Assembly: GCA_030263475.1 (NCBI GenBank)
Contig: SZPC01000005.1
Span: forward strand, 62,001 to 126,000
Direction of reading: 5' to 3'
DNA: 64,000 nt
Origin: OLB4 sp002050165
Lineage (GTDB): Bacteria; Bacteroidota; Ignavibacteria; Tepidaquicellales; Tepidaquicellaceae
Within the stretch, counting starts at the first letter, position 1, and every line of letters starts with the position of its first letter. This document shows positions 17,519-25,850 of this stretch, piece by piece. A program made the position numbers and the translations under genes. The notes beneath the pieces are model-generated. The model had not been told where the DNA came from. It made no database searches and saw only the letters and a list, made by a program, of their open reading frames with translations.

Positions 17519-19207
17519 TTAATAGTGTTCGGTCGAATCCCAGACAACCTTATCTTTAGTTTGTCTGAAGACCTTGAACGCTCTTAATGTTGCGAATAGG
17601 TTTACCACATTGTCAATCAACATTCTCGGTATGCTGAAAATCGCATACCTCAGTCCATACCAGTTATATGTGAATGCGAACCTTTGAAATACCCTAATGC
17701 ACATGAAGAACAGAGTTCCAATCACTAAATAATTCAGAGGCGAATTTCTGGGAATAATCCTTGGTAATAACGGATTACCTAACGCTGCTGAAACAAAGTA
17801 CACTATGAAATAAATCAATACTATGTAGGCGAGAAATGTACCCACCATAGCAAGTGGCGCTTTCCTGTCCCTCAACAGAAAATATTTTGTTTTAAGCGAA
17901 CCTTTCCATCCGTAGATTTTAGCACCCTGGAAAACGATTCCGGCAATCCAGCGTGATTTTTGCTTTACGGAACCCCAAAAAGTATTCGGGAAATATTCAC
18001 CCGTTGCAATCCTTGAGTTTCCATGCCTTGAATCTGTTTTAAGATTCACAAAAGATGTTTTATAACCTAACTTGTAAAACCTTAGCCCAAGCTCATAATC
18101 CTCAGTTAAGTTAGAATCATTGAAAATCTGGAATTTTTTCTTGTTGCGAAGGTTGATCTCACTTCTGCGCGGAATCATTACAACCGGCCGTTCCCTGCCT
18201 GTAGTTTTATCGGTTCCCTTCTCTAATACAAAATCATCGTCTAATTTCGGATGTTCAGGTCTCGGCTGTTCAGTAGTCTGCGTTTGAAGTTCATCAATCT
18301 GTCCGGACGAAGGCGAAACCCTGTGCATGACTTCATCTTTGGACAGGTCTTCTTTTAATAAATTCTGCTCTTTAAGTTGTGAATAAAATGAATCAAATAA
18401 TTTTTTATAAAGTTCGTCTGAATGTTTGGCTTCATCTGTATTAGTCTTCCCTGATTCCTTAACCTTGTCGTCAACACCTTTAAGTTTCTCGGAAATTGAA
18501 TCGCCAATAATCGAGTCCGTAGAATCTACTCCGGTTTGTTTTAAATGCTGGAGGTTCTCACTGAGATTTTTCAATGTGGAATCAATTTCATTTAACTTTT
18601 CATCCAATTCCCTTCCGGATGCGGGCAAGTTCTGCGAATCGTGCTGATCTTTGGATGAATCGGAATCCTTATATAAATTCTGAACCCGCTTCTCAATTTC
18701 AGAAATCATCCCCTCAATATCTGAGTCCTCAAGTTCTCCCGAATGTTCTGTAAGAGTATCATCAGAAATATTCGTTATATCTATATCCGGTATAATTTTC
18801 TTCATCGCAATCTCGTTGCACAACATCGAAAAAAGTTTGTAAAACAGACCGGTATTTTCAAGGAACTCCCGATAATCATCGAGCATCTGATCTTCAGGTA
18901 ATACATCTCCGTATTTTAAATCAAGGAAACTTTGGTAACTCATTCTGTCGCTGACTTCATCCTTGAAGTTTACATTGAACATTTCCGCAAACTCCCTTAA
19001 CACGGTAGATCTTACTAACAACCCGAAGTCAATTCCTCTGTAAGACACGAATTCGCCTGATTGGGACTTTAATATATTATAAACAGGTTCCCACTCCAAC
19101 TCCCTTGTCAGCTTATCAAGTACTACCTTATCCTGCCTGAGGACATTGCTGACTTTTGTGATGTTGTCCCTTACTACTTCTGTATCTGTTAGATTTATGT
19201 TAATCAT
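17519..19207 (-). CDS. NfrB-like glycosyltransferase, C-terminal half, with foreign N-terminal region
   Basis: 562 residues in three parts. Residues ~30-140 resemble the N-terminal region (DUF772) of IS5-type transposases: S-D-R-M-S-Y-Q-S-F-L-D-L, then D-Y-R-E-F-L, and L-F at about 125. Residues 145-350 are charged and probably coiled or disordered. Residues ~355-562 are the second half of a processive GT2 enzyme: T-E-D-Y-E-L-G (368-374), Q-K-S-R-W matching QxxRW (416-420), then two or three transmembrane helices (~452-473, 489-508, 525-542). The first half of that enzyme is in the ORF 12 bp upstream. No DDE transposase catalytic domain is present. Confidence 0.7.
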   Translation of the reverse strand: MININLTDTEVVRDNITKVSNVLRQDKVVLDKLTRELEWEPVYNILKSQSGEFVSYRGIDFGLLVRSTVLREFAEMFNVNFKDEVSDRMSYQSFLDLKYGDVLPEDQMLDDYREFLENTGLFYKLFSMLCNEIAMKKIIPDIDITNISDDTLTEHSGELEDSDIEGMISEIEKRVQNLYKDSDSSKDQHDSQNLPASGRELDEKLNEIDSTLKNLSENLQHLKQTGVDSTDSIIGDSISEKLKGVDDKVKESGKTNTDEAKHSDELYKKLFDSFYSQLKEQNLLKEDLSKDEVMHRVSPSSGQIDELQTQTTEQPRPEHPKLDDDFVLEKGTDKTTGRERPVVMIPRRSEINLRNKKKFQIFNDSNLTEDYELGLRFYKLGYKTSFVNLKTDSRHGNSRIATGEYFPNTFWGSVKQKSRWIAGIVFQGAKIYGWKGSLKTKYFLLRDRKAPLAMVGTFLAYIVLIYFIVYFVSAALGNPLLPRIIPRNSPLNYLVIGTLFFMCIRVFQRFAFTYNWYGLRYAIFSIPRMLIDNVVNLFATLRAFKVFRQTKDKVVWDSTEHY

Positions 19208-19219
19208 TTTCGTATAAAC

Positions 19220-20665
19220 TTATCTTAGTTGTTCTCTTAATTTTGATGCAGAACTCAAAGCATCTTCGTAACTGTAATAATCACCCATGATAATTTTGTG
19301 CCAAACTTTTCCGTCAATCTCAGTATCGGTGATTTTTAATGTTACATTACCGTTTAAAATTGTTTTTATCTTGTTTTGCCTCTCCTGCGCCAAACTTAGG
19401 GACTCCCAGGCTGATTCCTGAATTCTGTATTTCTGATTGGACAACTCTTCAAATACGACATTATATTCTCGGTTAGATAATGTATTCACTATATACGGTT
19501 CAACCGGGACTTCAGGAGCTTTGTTATAACCCCTCTCAAGATTAGTTCTGATTGCAGGATATTTTTTCATGAAATACTCTTTATTTCTCATTATACCGGA
19601 ACCTGCGGGAGTTACATTCTCGATTTCATCACTCCCGTTCGCACCATTATCTTCATCATTACCGGTTATTGAAAATACGTCATTACTTGCGTACAGACCA
19701 AATGCAAGTCCGAGAATTATTATTAATGTCCCAAGTATTGAATATTTCCGAAGCTCTGACTTAGGTTTTTGGTCATCAATTCGCTTTTGTTCATCATCCC
19801 AGCCGGGTATTGGAATATCTTCGTACTCAGGGTACAGATCGTTCGGTTTTTCAACATCCGGTGCGAAATGCTCTTGATCAGATTCTACATAAGATGTTCT
19901 GTCTTGCCTTTCAACAACACCCGTTCGCCTTTTCTCCATCTCAATTGATTGCGCTTCAAGGTAATGGAACGCTTTCCTGCTAAATGCCATGCCCGTCCCC
20001 GAAAACGGGATGTATGATCCAATGGACTGTCGCACGATCATATCTTTAGTGTGAAGTTCAGCGAACGAATCACAGTAAGTTCTGTGAATCATTTTACCGA
20101 GCCGGCTTTTAATTGGAATAACCGGAATTTGAACTGCATAATTGCCCTTATACATTATAAGGTAGTTGAACAATTTCAGCGACAACGGATGGATAAAGTC
20201 TTCGGAATCGTGAATAAGTATGATATCAAATTCACCGAAGTGTTTCTCATATTCCTTAACACAGGTGAATGCGTTATTGAGGTTATCCGCTTTCGTAGTC
20301 GGACCGTCGTTGGGGTTCAGACAAAGTATGACCCTGTGATCTTTTCTTGCGATTTCCCGCACAACTTTTACCGTAGGAAGATCGTTGGGATAAACTGCGA
20401 GAAAGAACCTGTAGTTTGAGTATCGCATTTTTTTCAAAGCGATTGTAAGAGTGCGCCCGATAACCTTATCTTCTTTCCATGCGCCAATCATTATTGCTAT
20501 TGGCTTTTCGGCTTTCGAATTCATCTCAGAAAAACTCGGAAGGTTCTTTTTGTATTTTCTCCTGTTGAACCAGTAGAGAATATCAATAAACAAATCGTCG
20601 AGTCCGCTGATGATGATCAGAATTGCAGTAATCCAGAGCAGTATGTGAAAAAATTCGTAGATCAT
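19220..20665 (-). CDS. NfrB-like glycosyltransferase, N-terminal half, with TM and SPOR tail
   Basis: 481 residues. A transmembrane helix (8-28) is followed by the first half of a GT2 domain related to NfrB: G-A-W-K-E-D (61-66), Y-P-N-D (92-95), K-A-D-N-L-N (125-130), D-S-E-D (153-156), and G-T-G-M-A-F-S-R (223-230). The domain stops at about 239, where the acceptor-side motifs should follow. Instead there is a charged linker, a second helix (309-327) and a C-terminal SPOR-like domain (~409-481), which by topology faces the periplasm. The missing T-E-D and QxxRW motifs are in the next gene. Second gene of the NfrA/NfrB-like operon, 12 bp from each neighbour. Confidence 0.72.
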   Translation of the reverse strand: MIYEFFHILLWITAILIIISGLDDLFIDILYWFNRRKYKKNLPSFSEMNSKAEKPIAIMIGAWKEDKVIGRTLTIALKKMRYSNYRFFLAVYPNDLPTVKVVREIARKDHRVILCLNPNDGPTTKADNLNNAFTCVKEYEKHFGEFDIILIHDSEDFIHPLSLKLFNYLIMYKGNYAVQIPVIPIKSRLGKMIHRTYCDSFAELHTKDMIVRQSIGSYIPFSGTGMAFSRKAFHYLEAQSIEMEKRRTGVVERQDRTSYVESDQEHFAPDVEKPNDLYPEYEDIPIPGWDDEQKRIDDQKPKSELRKYSILGTLIIILGLAFGLYASNDVFSITGNDEDNGANGSDEIENVTPAGSGIMRNKEYFMKKYPAIRTNLERGYNKAPEVPVEPYIVNTLSNREYNVVFEELSNQKYRIQESAWESLSLAQERQNKIKTILNGNVTLKITDTEIDGKVWHKIIMGDYYSYEDALSSASKLREQLR

Positions 20666-20677
20666 AATTTTTTTCCT

Positions 20678-22324
20678 TTAGAGAAATGAATACAGATTGA
20701 TTAAGAAACCGGCCTTGATTTGAAATGTCTCAGCCCTGTTATCGTCAAAATAAATTTTATTTGTTGCTTCAACAAAGATACTGGGAAATTCTTTTAAGTT
20801 TGGCTTGAAAGATAATCCACCGCCAACCTCAGCGTAATTATTATAGTCCAGTTTCTGTGAATCTTTAAATATTGATTGCTTAAGGTAAACTTCAAAGTTT
20901 GAATAACCACCGGTCAGAAATCTTGCAACTTCCCTTAAAGTAACCTGTCCGAAAACGTTCTCATACTTGAGGTCATATAATCCCGCAGCGTATGCATCAA
21001 TGTAAAGCGAAGTATTAGTAGAAGCGCCTGGTTTGAGGTAATCAACGTATTTGCCAAACCTGTTGGAAAATGTCAGTATTGGTCTGAGGTTGAACTTAGT
21101 CTCCTTTTTATCGAAGAGATTTACATATCCAGCCCTGAGCTCAAATGACAATTGCGGTGCAAAACTATACCTGTAAAATATTCCCGTTTCAATGTACCTG
21201 TCATTGAGAGGCGCTTCGGGGGTTGATTTACTGTCAACGTAAAGATCAGCATAAACACCGGCTGATTGTCTCGGTGCAAAATTGTAACTGTATCTTCCAA
21301 GGAAGTTTGATATAAAGTTTTCCTGATAAGAATCGTAGATATTGTAAAAATAAATGTCAATTGCACTCTTACCAACTGAGCTAAACCTTGAAGTTGTGAC
21401 CGATAGATTATTGAATGCAGTTCTTGCGTCAGTTCGCTGCTTGTCATCGAAAGAATTTTGTGCAACAAAACTAAAATACTCTCTGGCTTTTGAAATGTTC
21501 TCCGTTTCCGCATACAGATAAGCGAGTTGCATTCTCGTATTCATATCACCAGGATTTAAAGAGAGGTAATCTTCAAAAAGTGTAATTGCGCTTTGTTTGT
21601 TACCGGCTTGAAGCTCAGCGTAAGCAAGACTTAACTTGTCAGTGGTTGTAACCGGTGTATAAGTCGTTGTCTGCACTGGCGGATTTAATATGTTTCTAAT
21701 TGATGTAATTTCATCCCTGGCTGCGTTTGTCTCGGTTGTTAACGGTGAACTGGTTTCAATTATTTCAAAATACTTAATCGCATTGTTGTAATCTTTAAGC
21801 ATCTTGTAAATGTAGCCTAATTGCATTGCGACCTTCATGTCATTAGGGTTTTTGCTATAATAACTTTCGAACTTGGCAATAGCTTCACTGTACATTTTTT
21901 TATCGAGGAAGCTGTACGCTTGATCAAGTTCATTTAATTCCTTGGATTTTTGAAGCAAGAATAATTCGTCTTTTGCGTGTATCACCTGCTCATTATCAGT
22001 TGAATTTAATGATACCATTTCAAACTCCCTCATTGCCTCAAACGTCCTGCCTTGACTTTTATAAAGATAAGCCAACTGCATTCTTACTGTCATGTCGGAC
22101 GGGTCAGAGATTAAATGTTGCTCAAATATCCTAAGTGCATCTGAATATTTACCTTCGTTAATGTAATCATAACCTAATTGAAGGTCTCCGTTTTGCGAAA
22201 ACACAAAACCTGGAATCATAAAGAATAATACTGCTATTATTGTAAAACCTGTTTTCATTTGAAATTTTGAGTTTTTCATCGGCTTTTTTTGTTTTTCCGG
22301 TTTCCCGGTTTTTGGTTCATACAT
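20678..22324 (-). CDS. NfrA-like TPR and beta-barrel outer-membrane protein
   Basis: 548 residues. After a signal peptide (hydrophobic about 26-41, cleavage near V-F-S-Q) come about five to six tetratricopeptide repeats (~45-300) with repeated M-Q-L-A/G-Y-L/I-Y cores. From about 310 to the terminal F-L there is an outer-membrane beta-barrel. This layout, placed directly before an NfrB-type glycosyltransferase, matches NfrA, the outer-membrane partner in NfrAB glycan secretion. The first in-frame ATG is at 22324, but the ATG at 22279 gives a more usual signal peptide. First gene of the operon. Confidence 0.78.
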   Translation of the reverse strand: MYEPKTGKPEKQKKPMKNSKFQMKTGFTIIAVLFFMIPGFVFSQNGDLQLGYDYINEGKYSDALRIFEQHLISDPSDMTVRMQLAYLYKSQGRTFEAMREFEMVSLNSTDNEQVIHAKDELFLLQKSKELNELDQAYSFLDKKMYSEAIAKFESYYSKNPNDMKVAMQLGYIYKMLKDYNNAIKYFEIIETSSPLTTETNAARDEITSIRNILNPPVQTTTYTPVTTTDKLSLAYAELQAGNKQSAITLFEDYLSLNPGDMNTRMQLAYLYAETENISKAREYFSFVAQNSFDDKQRTDARTAFNNLSVTTSRFSSVGKSAIDIYFYNIYDSYQENFISNFLGRYSYNFAPRQSAGVYADLYVDSKSTPEAPLNDRYIETGIFYRYSFAPQLSFELRAGYVNLFDKKETKFNLRPILTFSNRFGKYVDYLKPGASTNTSLYIDAYAAGLYDLKYENVFGQVTLREVARFLTGGYSNFEVYLKQSIFKDSQKLDYNNYAEVGGGLSFKPNLKEFPSIFVEATNKIYFDDNRAETFQIKAGFLINLYSFL

Positions 22325-22468
22325 GTTGTATGCTAATTCTGTGCCAAAAATCCGATTACTTATGTTATAATTAAACTTGTGAAATGTAGTTATTAATGAA
22401 TTGTGATATGGATAGAAACGATATGGAAATGGTAGTATAGCCTTTTGACTATAAGTTTATTTAATGTC

Positions 22469-23353
22469 TTAATTAAAAGAACTGATCTCTCCGATTTCGT
22501 ATATCAACCTTGGGGTTGACCTTAAAATCACATCCGGATTAAGAAATTTTATGTTTTTATTTTTCACTGCTGTTGTTGTCTCGAGGGAATTCTGCAAATT
22601 ATTCAGCATTTCCGGCACAATGGAACTATTTGAATCAACCGGTAAAAAGATTATTTCCGGATTCTTTTTGAGAACGTCTTCATAACTAACAACAGGGAAA
22701 TCGTTAACCTCCCCGCTGAAGATATTCAAAAACCCTGCCAGTTCAAGTGCGCTACTCAGAAATGTTTTGCCGCTTACCGTGGTCAACGGATTTTCAGATA
22801 AAATTACAAACGCCCTCACTTTTTTGTTACCGTTTGAACTACTGTAAAAATTTATTCTATCTGAAAGATCACTGCAGAGTTTACGTGCATTTTCTGTTCG
22901 TCCGCAAATTTCACCTAATGTTTCCAGATGTGAGATGATCTCATTGATTGAAGTGGGATTAGCAACGAACACATTCAAACCCAGTTGTGTAAACTTATTA
23001 AGCATCGGGCTTGCCGATGTAGAACTTTGTATAAAAATGAGGTCAGGATTCAGGGCAGTTATCAGTTCGTAATCCGGATTCAAATCACCGACCTTTTGGA
23101 TATTTTTCGTTTCAGGAGGGAAATTGCAATACGTTGTTATTCCGATTAATTTATCCCGAGCGCCAATTGCAAATATATTCTCCGTTATACTTGGCATCAT
23201 TGATATTATTCGATTCGGTAAAGTATCGAAACTCACTTCCCTACCGAGGTCATCAATAAAAACGAATTTTTTTTCTCTGAGTTGAGGTGCATTTTCGCTC
23301 CTGCAACCTGTTAAAAAGATTAAAGCAAAATAAAGAAAAAGACAATATTTCAT
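22469..23353 (-). CDS. BtuF-like helical-backbone metal-receptor lipoprotein
   Basis: 294-residue periplasmic-binding-protein of the class III (BtuF/FecB-like) family. The lipobox L-T-G-C at about 14-17 predicts a lipoprotein. The typical opening D-D-L-G-R-E-V-S-F is followed by P-N-R-I-I-S-M-M-P-S-I-T-E-N; later come N-P-D-L-I-F-I-Q and K-N-P-E-I-I-F-L segments. The ligand would be cobalamin, heme or a siderophore complex. No permease or ATPase gene is adjacent, so it is an orphan here. Its ATG shares one base with the stop of the upstream gene, indicating translational coupling. Confidence 0.85.
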   Translation of the reverse strand: MKYCLFLYFALIFLTGCRSENAPQLREKKFVFIDDLGREVSFDTLPNRIISMMPSITENIFAIGARDKLIGITTYCNFPPETKNIQKVGDLNPDYELITALNPDLIFIQSSTSASPMLNKFTQLGLNVFVANPTSINEIISHLETLGEICGRTENARKLCSDLSDRINFYSSSNGNKKVRAFVILSENPLTTVSGKTFLSSALELAGFLNIFSGEVNDFPVVSYEDVLKKNPEIIFLPVDSNSSIVPEMLNNLQNSLETTTAVKNKNIKFLNPDVILRSTPRLIYEIGEISSFN

Positions 23354-24636
23354 CAGGTTTTAAGTTTCTTTTTCTTGGCTGCCGGAAAGAGTACATTATT
23401 GAGAATCAATCTGTAACCCGGAGAATTTTTAAAATTCTTCAATTCCGTTGGCGGATCACCGATAGCATGAGTATAGTCCTCCGGATCGTGTCCACCCAAA
23501 AAAGTGAACGTTCCCCTGCCGTAATTTCCATGAATGTATCGTACAAATTCAGTCCCCTCATTCATCGCGAGTATCGTTACACCAGGTTTCAGAAATGACT
23601 TCCGGAATCCGGTCGTCTGTCCCATGAAACCTTTAATCAACGCGGTATGACATTGATTCAGCATGGTCGGTACAGGATCGGTTTTTGCTGAAAAATCAAC
23701 CAGCGTGAAATAATCCTGTGATTCCCCCAATGTAAAAATTTCATTTGTAACGTCTATGTCGGAATATTCATACACGTATGGATTCAGATTAATTTTAAAA
23801 TTCCTGAACGCAATGCATTCATCGTAATCAAGCTTTCCGTTTGCTTCAGGGTCGAATGGATCGCCGTCGAACATTGCATCGCAAATATCCGTATTTTGAG
23901 TTGCAAGAGCTATGTCGTACGTATCGGTTGCGGAACACATCGTGAAAAGGAAACCACCGTTATAGATGTATTTGTTCAGCTCTTTTACTACGGCAAGTTT
24001 CATCTGTGAAACTTTTTTAAATCCGAGTTTGGCTGCAGTTTCTTCGTAAAGTTTAACCTGTTTTATGTACCAAGGAGCTGTTCCGAAAGTGGCAAAAAAT
24101 TTTCCATACTGACCTGTAAAATCCTCATGATGGAGATGCAACCAATCGTATTTCTTTAATTCACCGGCTAAAACTTCTTCGTTCCAAAGTGTATCATAAG
24201 GGATTTCTGCATATTCAAGCACAAGCTGAACTGCATCATCCCATGGAGGGGTATCAGGCGGAACATAAACAGCAATCCTCGCGACCTTTTCCAATCTTAT
24301 TACTTCCATATTTTTATCTTCTCTCTGTACTTCTGCGTAAACTTGTGCTGCAACAGTTCCATTTATCTTTTCAAAATAAACACCTTTTTCGTTGCAGGCC
24401 GCTTCAAGCTCGGGTGAATAATCGAACATGAATGCTCCGCCTCTGTAGTTCAATAGCCAATCTAACTCTCTCCCAGAAAGCAAATGTCTGTATGCTACAC
24501 CATAAGCCCGCAAATGATCGGTCTGCTCAAGCTCCATGGGAATTAAAAGTTTCGCCTGTGAGTAAACTTGTAAACCCGAGTTTAAGAACGTTACCAGAAA
24601 AAAGAAAAATAAAGTGAAACCTTTGTAATGTTGCAT
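23353..24636 (-). CDS. Conserved secreted protein, often labelled 'asparagine synthetase B' in databases
   Basis: 427 residues with a signal peptide (hydrophobic 8-26, cleavage near V-Y-S-Q). The mature protein starts K-L-L-I-P-M-E-L-E-Q-T-D-H-L and contains N-Y-R-G-G-A-F-M-F-D-Y, Y-D-W-L-H-L-H-H-E-D-F-T-G-Q-Y and G-G-H-D-P-E-D. These are conserved in a Bacteroidota family often named asparagine synthetase B. The name is not supported: I see no PP-loop ATPase motif, and an export signal argues against a cytosolic amidotransferase. A Rossmann-like fold with a zinc or sugar function is only a guess. It ends coupled to the BtuF-like lipoprotein gene. Confidence 0.75.
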   Translation of the reverse strand: MQHYKGFTLFFFFLVTFLNSGLQVYSQAKLLIPMELEQTDHLRAYGVAYRHLLSGRELDWLLNYRGGAFMFDYSPELEAACNEKGVYFEKINGTVAAQVYAEVQREDKNMEVIRLEKVARIAVYVPPDTPPWDDAVQLVLEYAEIPYDTLWNEEVLAGELKKYDWLHLHHEDFTGQYGKFFATFGTAPWYIKQVKLYEETAAKLGFKKVSQMKLAVVKELNKYIYNGGFLFTMCSATDTYDIALATQNTDICDAMFDGDPFDPEANGKLDYDECIAFRNFKINLNPYVYEYSDIDVTNEIFTLGESQDYFTLVDFSAKTDPVPTMLNQCHTALIKGFMGQTTGFRKSFLKPGVTILAMNEGTEFVRYIHGNYGRGTFTFLGGHDPEDYTHAIGDPPTELKNFKNSPGYRLILNNVLFPAAKKKKLKT

Positions 24637-24785
24637 TTTGAAAATTTAAAATAACAAGAATATTCCTCTATGGAAATTAATAACCCAATACGAAATTTCT
24701 AACACTTGATTGGACTAAAAGTTCATTCGTTAACCTGCAAAGATTTTTCGATTTCTAATTTAAAATCAATTCAGGATTTTTGGTA

Positions 24786-25820
24786 ATGATCAGAACATTG
24801 GCAATTGAAACTTCATGTGATGAAACCAGTATTGCCCTGTTGGAAGGGAAGAGACCTCTTGCAAACATTATTTCGTCCCAAATTTCACATAATAAGTTCG
24901 GCGGAGTAGTTCCTGAAACAGCCTCAAGAGAACATGTTAGGAATATAATGAATGTAACAAAGTTTGCATTCGAAAAATCCGGGCTTAAACCGGATGATGT
25001 TGATGTCGTCGCTGCAACCTACACACCAGGACTGATAGGTGCACTACTCGTAGGTATGAACTTTGGGAAGTCATTGGCAGCCACACTCGAGAAACCATTC
25101 GTACCGGTGAACCATATTCATGCTCACGTCTATTCAGTTTTCCTCGAAGAACGAGAACCCGAATTCCCCTTCCTCTCTTTGATTGTGTCTGGTGGACATA
25201 CATTACTCGTTTTAGTAAATGATTACTTCAACCATCGGATAATCGGGTCAACAATTGACGATGCTGCAGGTGAAGCGTTTGATAAGGCATCTAAAATGCT
25301 TGGGTTAGGGTATCCGGGCGGACCTGCTATTGATAGAATCGCGGAGATGGGTGATGAAAATTTTCACAAATTTCCCATTCCGGAATTTAAGAATAAAGAG
25401 GAATATAACTTTTCATTTTCCGGATTGAAAACCGCTCTCCTGTACTACCTTAAAAATACCGGTTATGAAACAATGTCAAGTCAGGATAGAGGGGAAATAA
25501 CACCGCATATTGCAGCATCGTTTAGAACCGCAGCCGTGAAACAATTGTTAAACAATACTGTACGTGCATCAATAGATTTTGGAATTAACAATATTGCTGT
25601 TTGCGGTGGTGTTTCTGCAAACACACTACTTAAGAAAGAGTTTTTTAAATTGCGGAAAAGTGGATACAATGTATTTGTACCATCTACAGAATACTCAACC
25701 GATAATGCTGCAATGATAGGTATTACAGCTTATTTCTCATTTTTAAAAAACAATAGGAATGCGTTTGCTGATTCGTTGATGGTAAAAGCAGAACCAAGAT
25801 TGAATAAAGTCTTATTTTAA
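24786..25820 (+). CDS. tsaD: tRNA N6-adenosine threonylcarbamoyltransferase TsaD
   Basis: Catalytic subunit that transfers threonylcarbamoyl to A37 of ANN-reading tRNAs. The ASKHA-fold opening I-E-T-S-C-D-E-T-S (7-15) is followed by metal ligands His110 and His114 in N-H-I-H-A-H, then S-G-G-H-T, and a C-terminal C-G-G-V-S-A-N and S-T-D-N-A-A-M-I. Length 344 aa is normal. I chose the ATG at 24786, which fits the family N-terminus M-I-R-T-L; an in-frame TTG at 24780 is less likely. It is divergent from the secreted-protein gene and 30 bp ahead of a T9SS cargo gene. Confidence 0.96.
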   Translation: MIRTLAIETSCDETSIALLEGKRPLANIISSQISHNKFGGVVPETASREHVRNIMNVTKFAFEKSGLKPDDVDVVAATYTPGLIGALLVGMNFGKSLAATLEKPFVPVNHIHAHVYSVFLEEREPEFPFLSLIVSGGHTLLVLVNDYFNHRIIGSTIDDAAGEAFDKASKMLGLGYPGGPAIDRIAEMGDENFHKFPIPEFKNKEEYNFSFSGLKTALLYYLKNTGYETMSSQDRGEITPHIAASFRTAAVKQLLNNTVRASIDFGINNIAVCGGVSANTLLKKEFFKLRKSGYNVFVPSTEYSTDNAAMIGITAYFSFLKNNRNAFADSLMVKAEPRLNKVLF

Positions 25821-25850
25821 ACGGTATAATTTTTGCATGATAATCTGATT

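Noticed and set aside
18145..19948. Complete insertion sequence in the glycosyltransferase gene
   Set aside because: Only a transposase-N-terminal-like region was seen. No DDE catalytic domain and no terminal inverted repeats were recognised.
20051..20419. 122-residue plus-strand ORF
   Set aside because: It is antisense to the glycosyltransferase N-terminal domain and shows no domain.
17519..20665. Simple frameshift or sequencing error splitting one NfrB gene
   Set aside because: The first ORF ends after a complete SPOR-like domain and the second has its own ATG and a long unrelated N-terminal region. About 1.8 kb of non-glycosyltransferase coding sequence lies between the two halves.
23353..24636. 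Asparagine synthetase B
   Set aside because: A signal peptide is present and neither the ATP-pyrophosphatase loop nor an N-terminal Cys glutaminase is visible.
24637..24785. Cobalamin riboswitch controlling the BtuF-like lipoprotein operon
   Set aside because: The divergent gap is short, AT-rich and without a recognisable B12-box or multi-stem structure.
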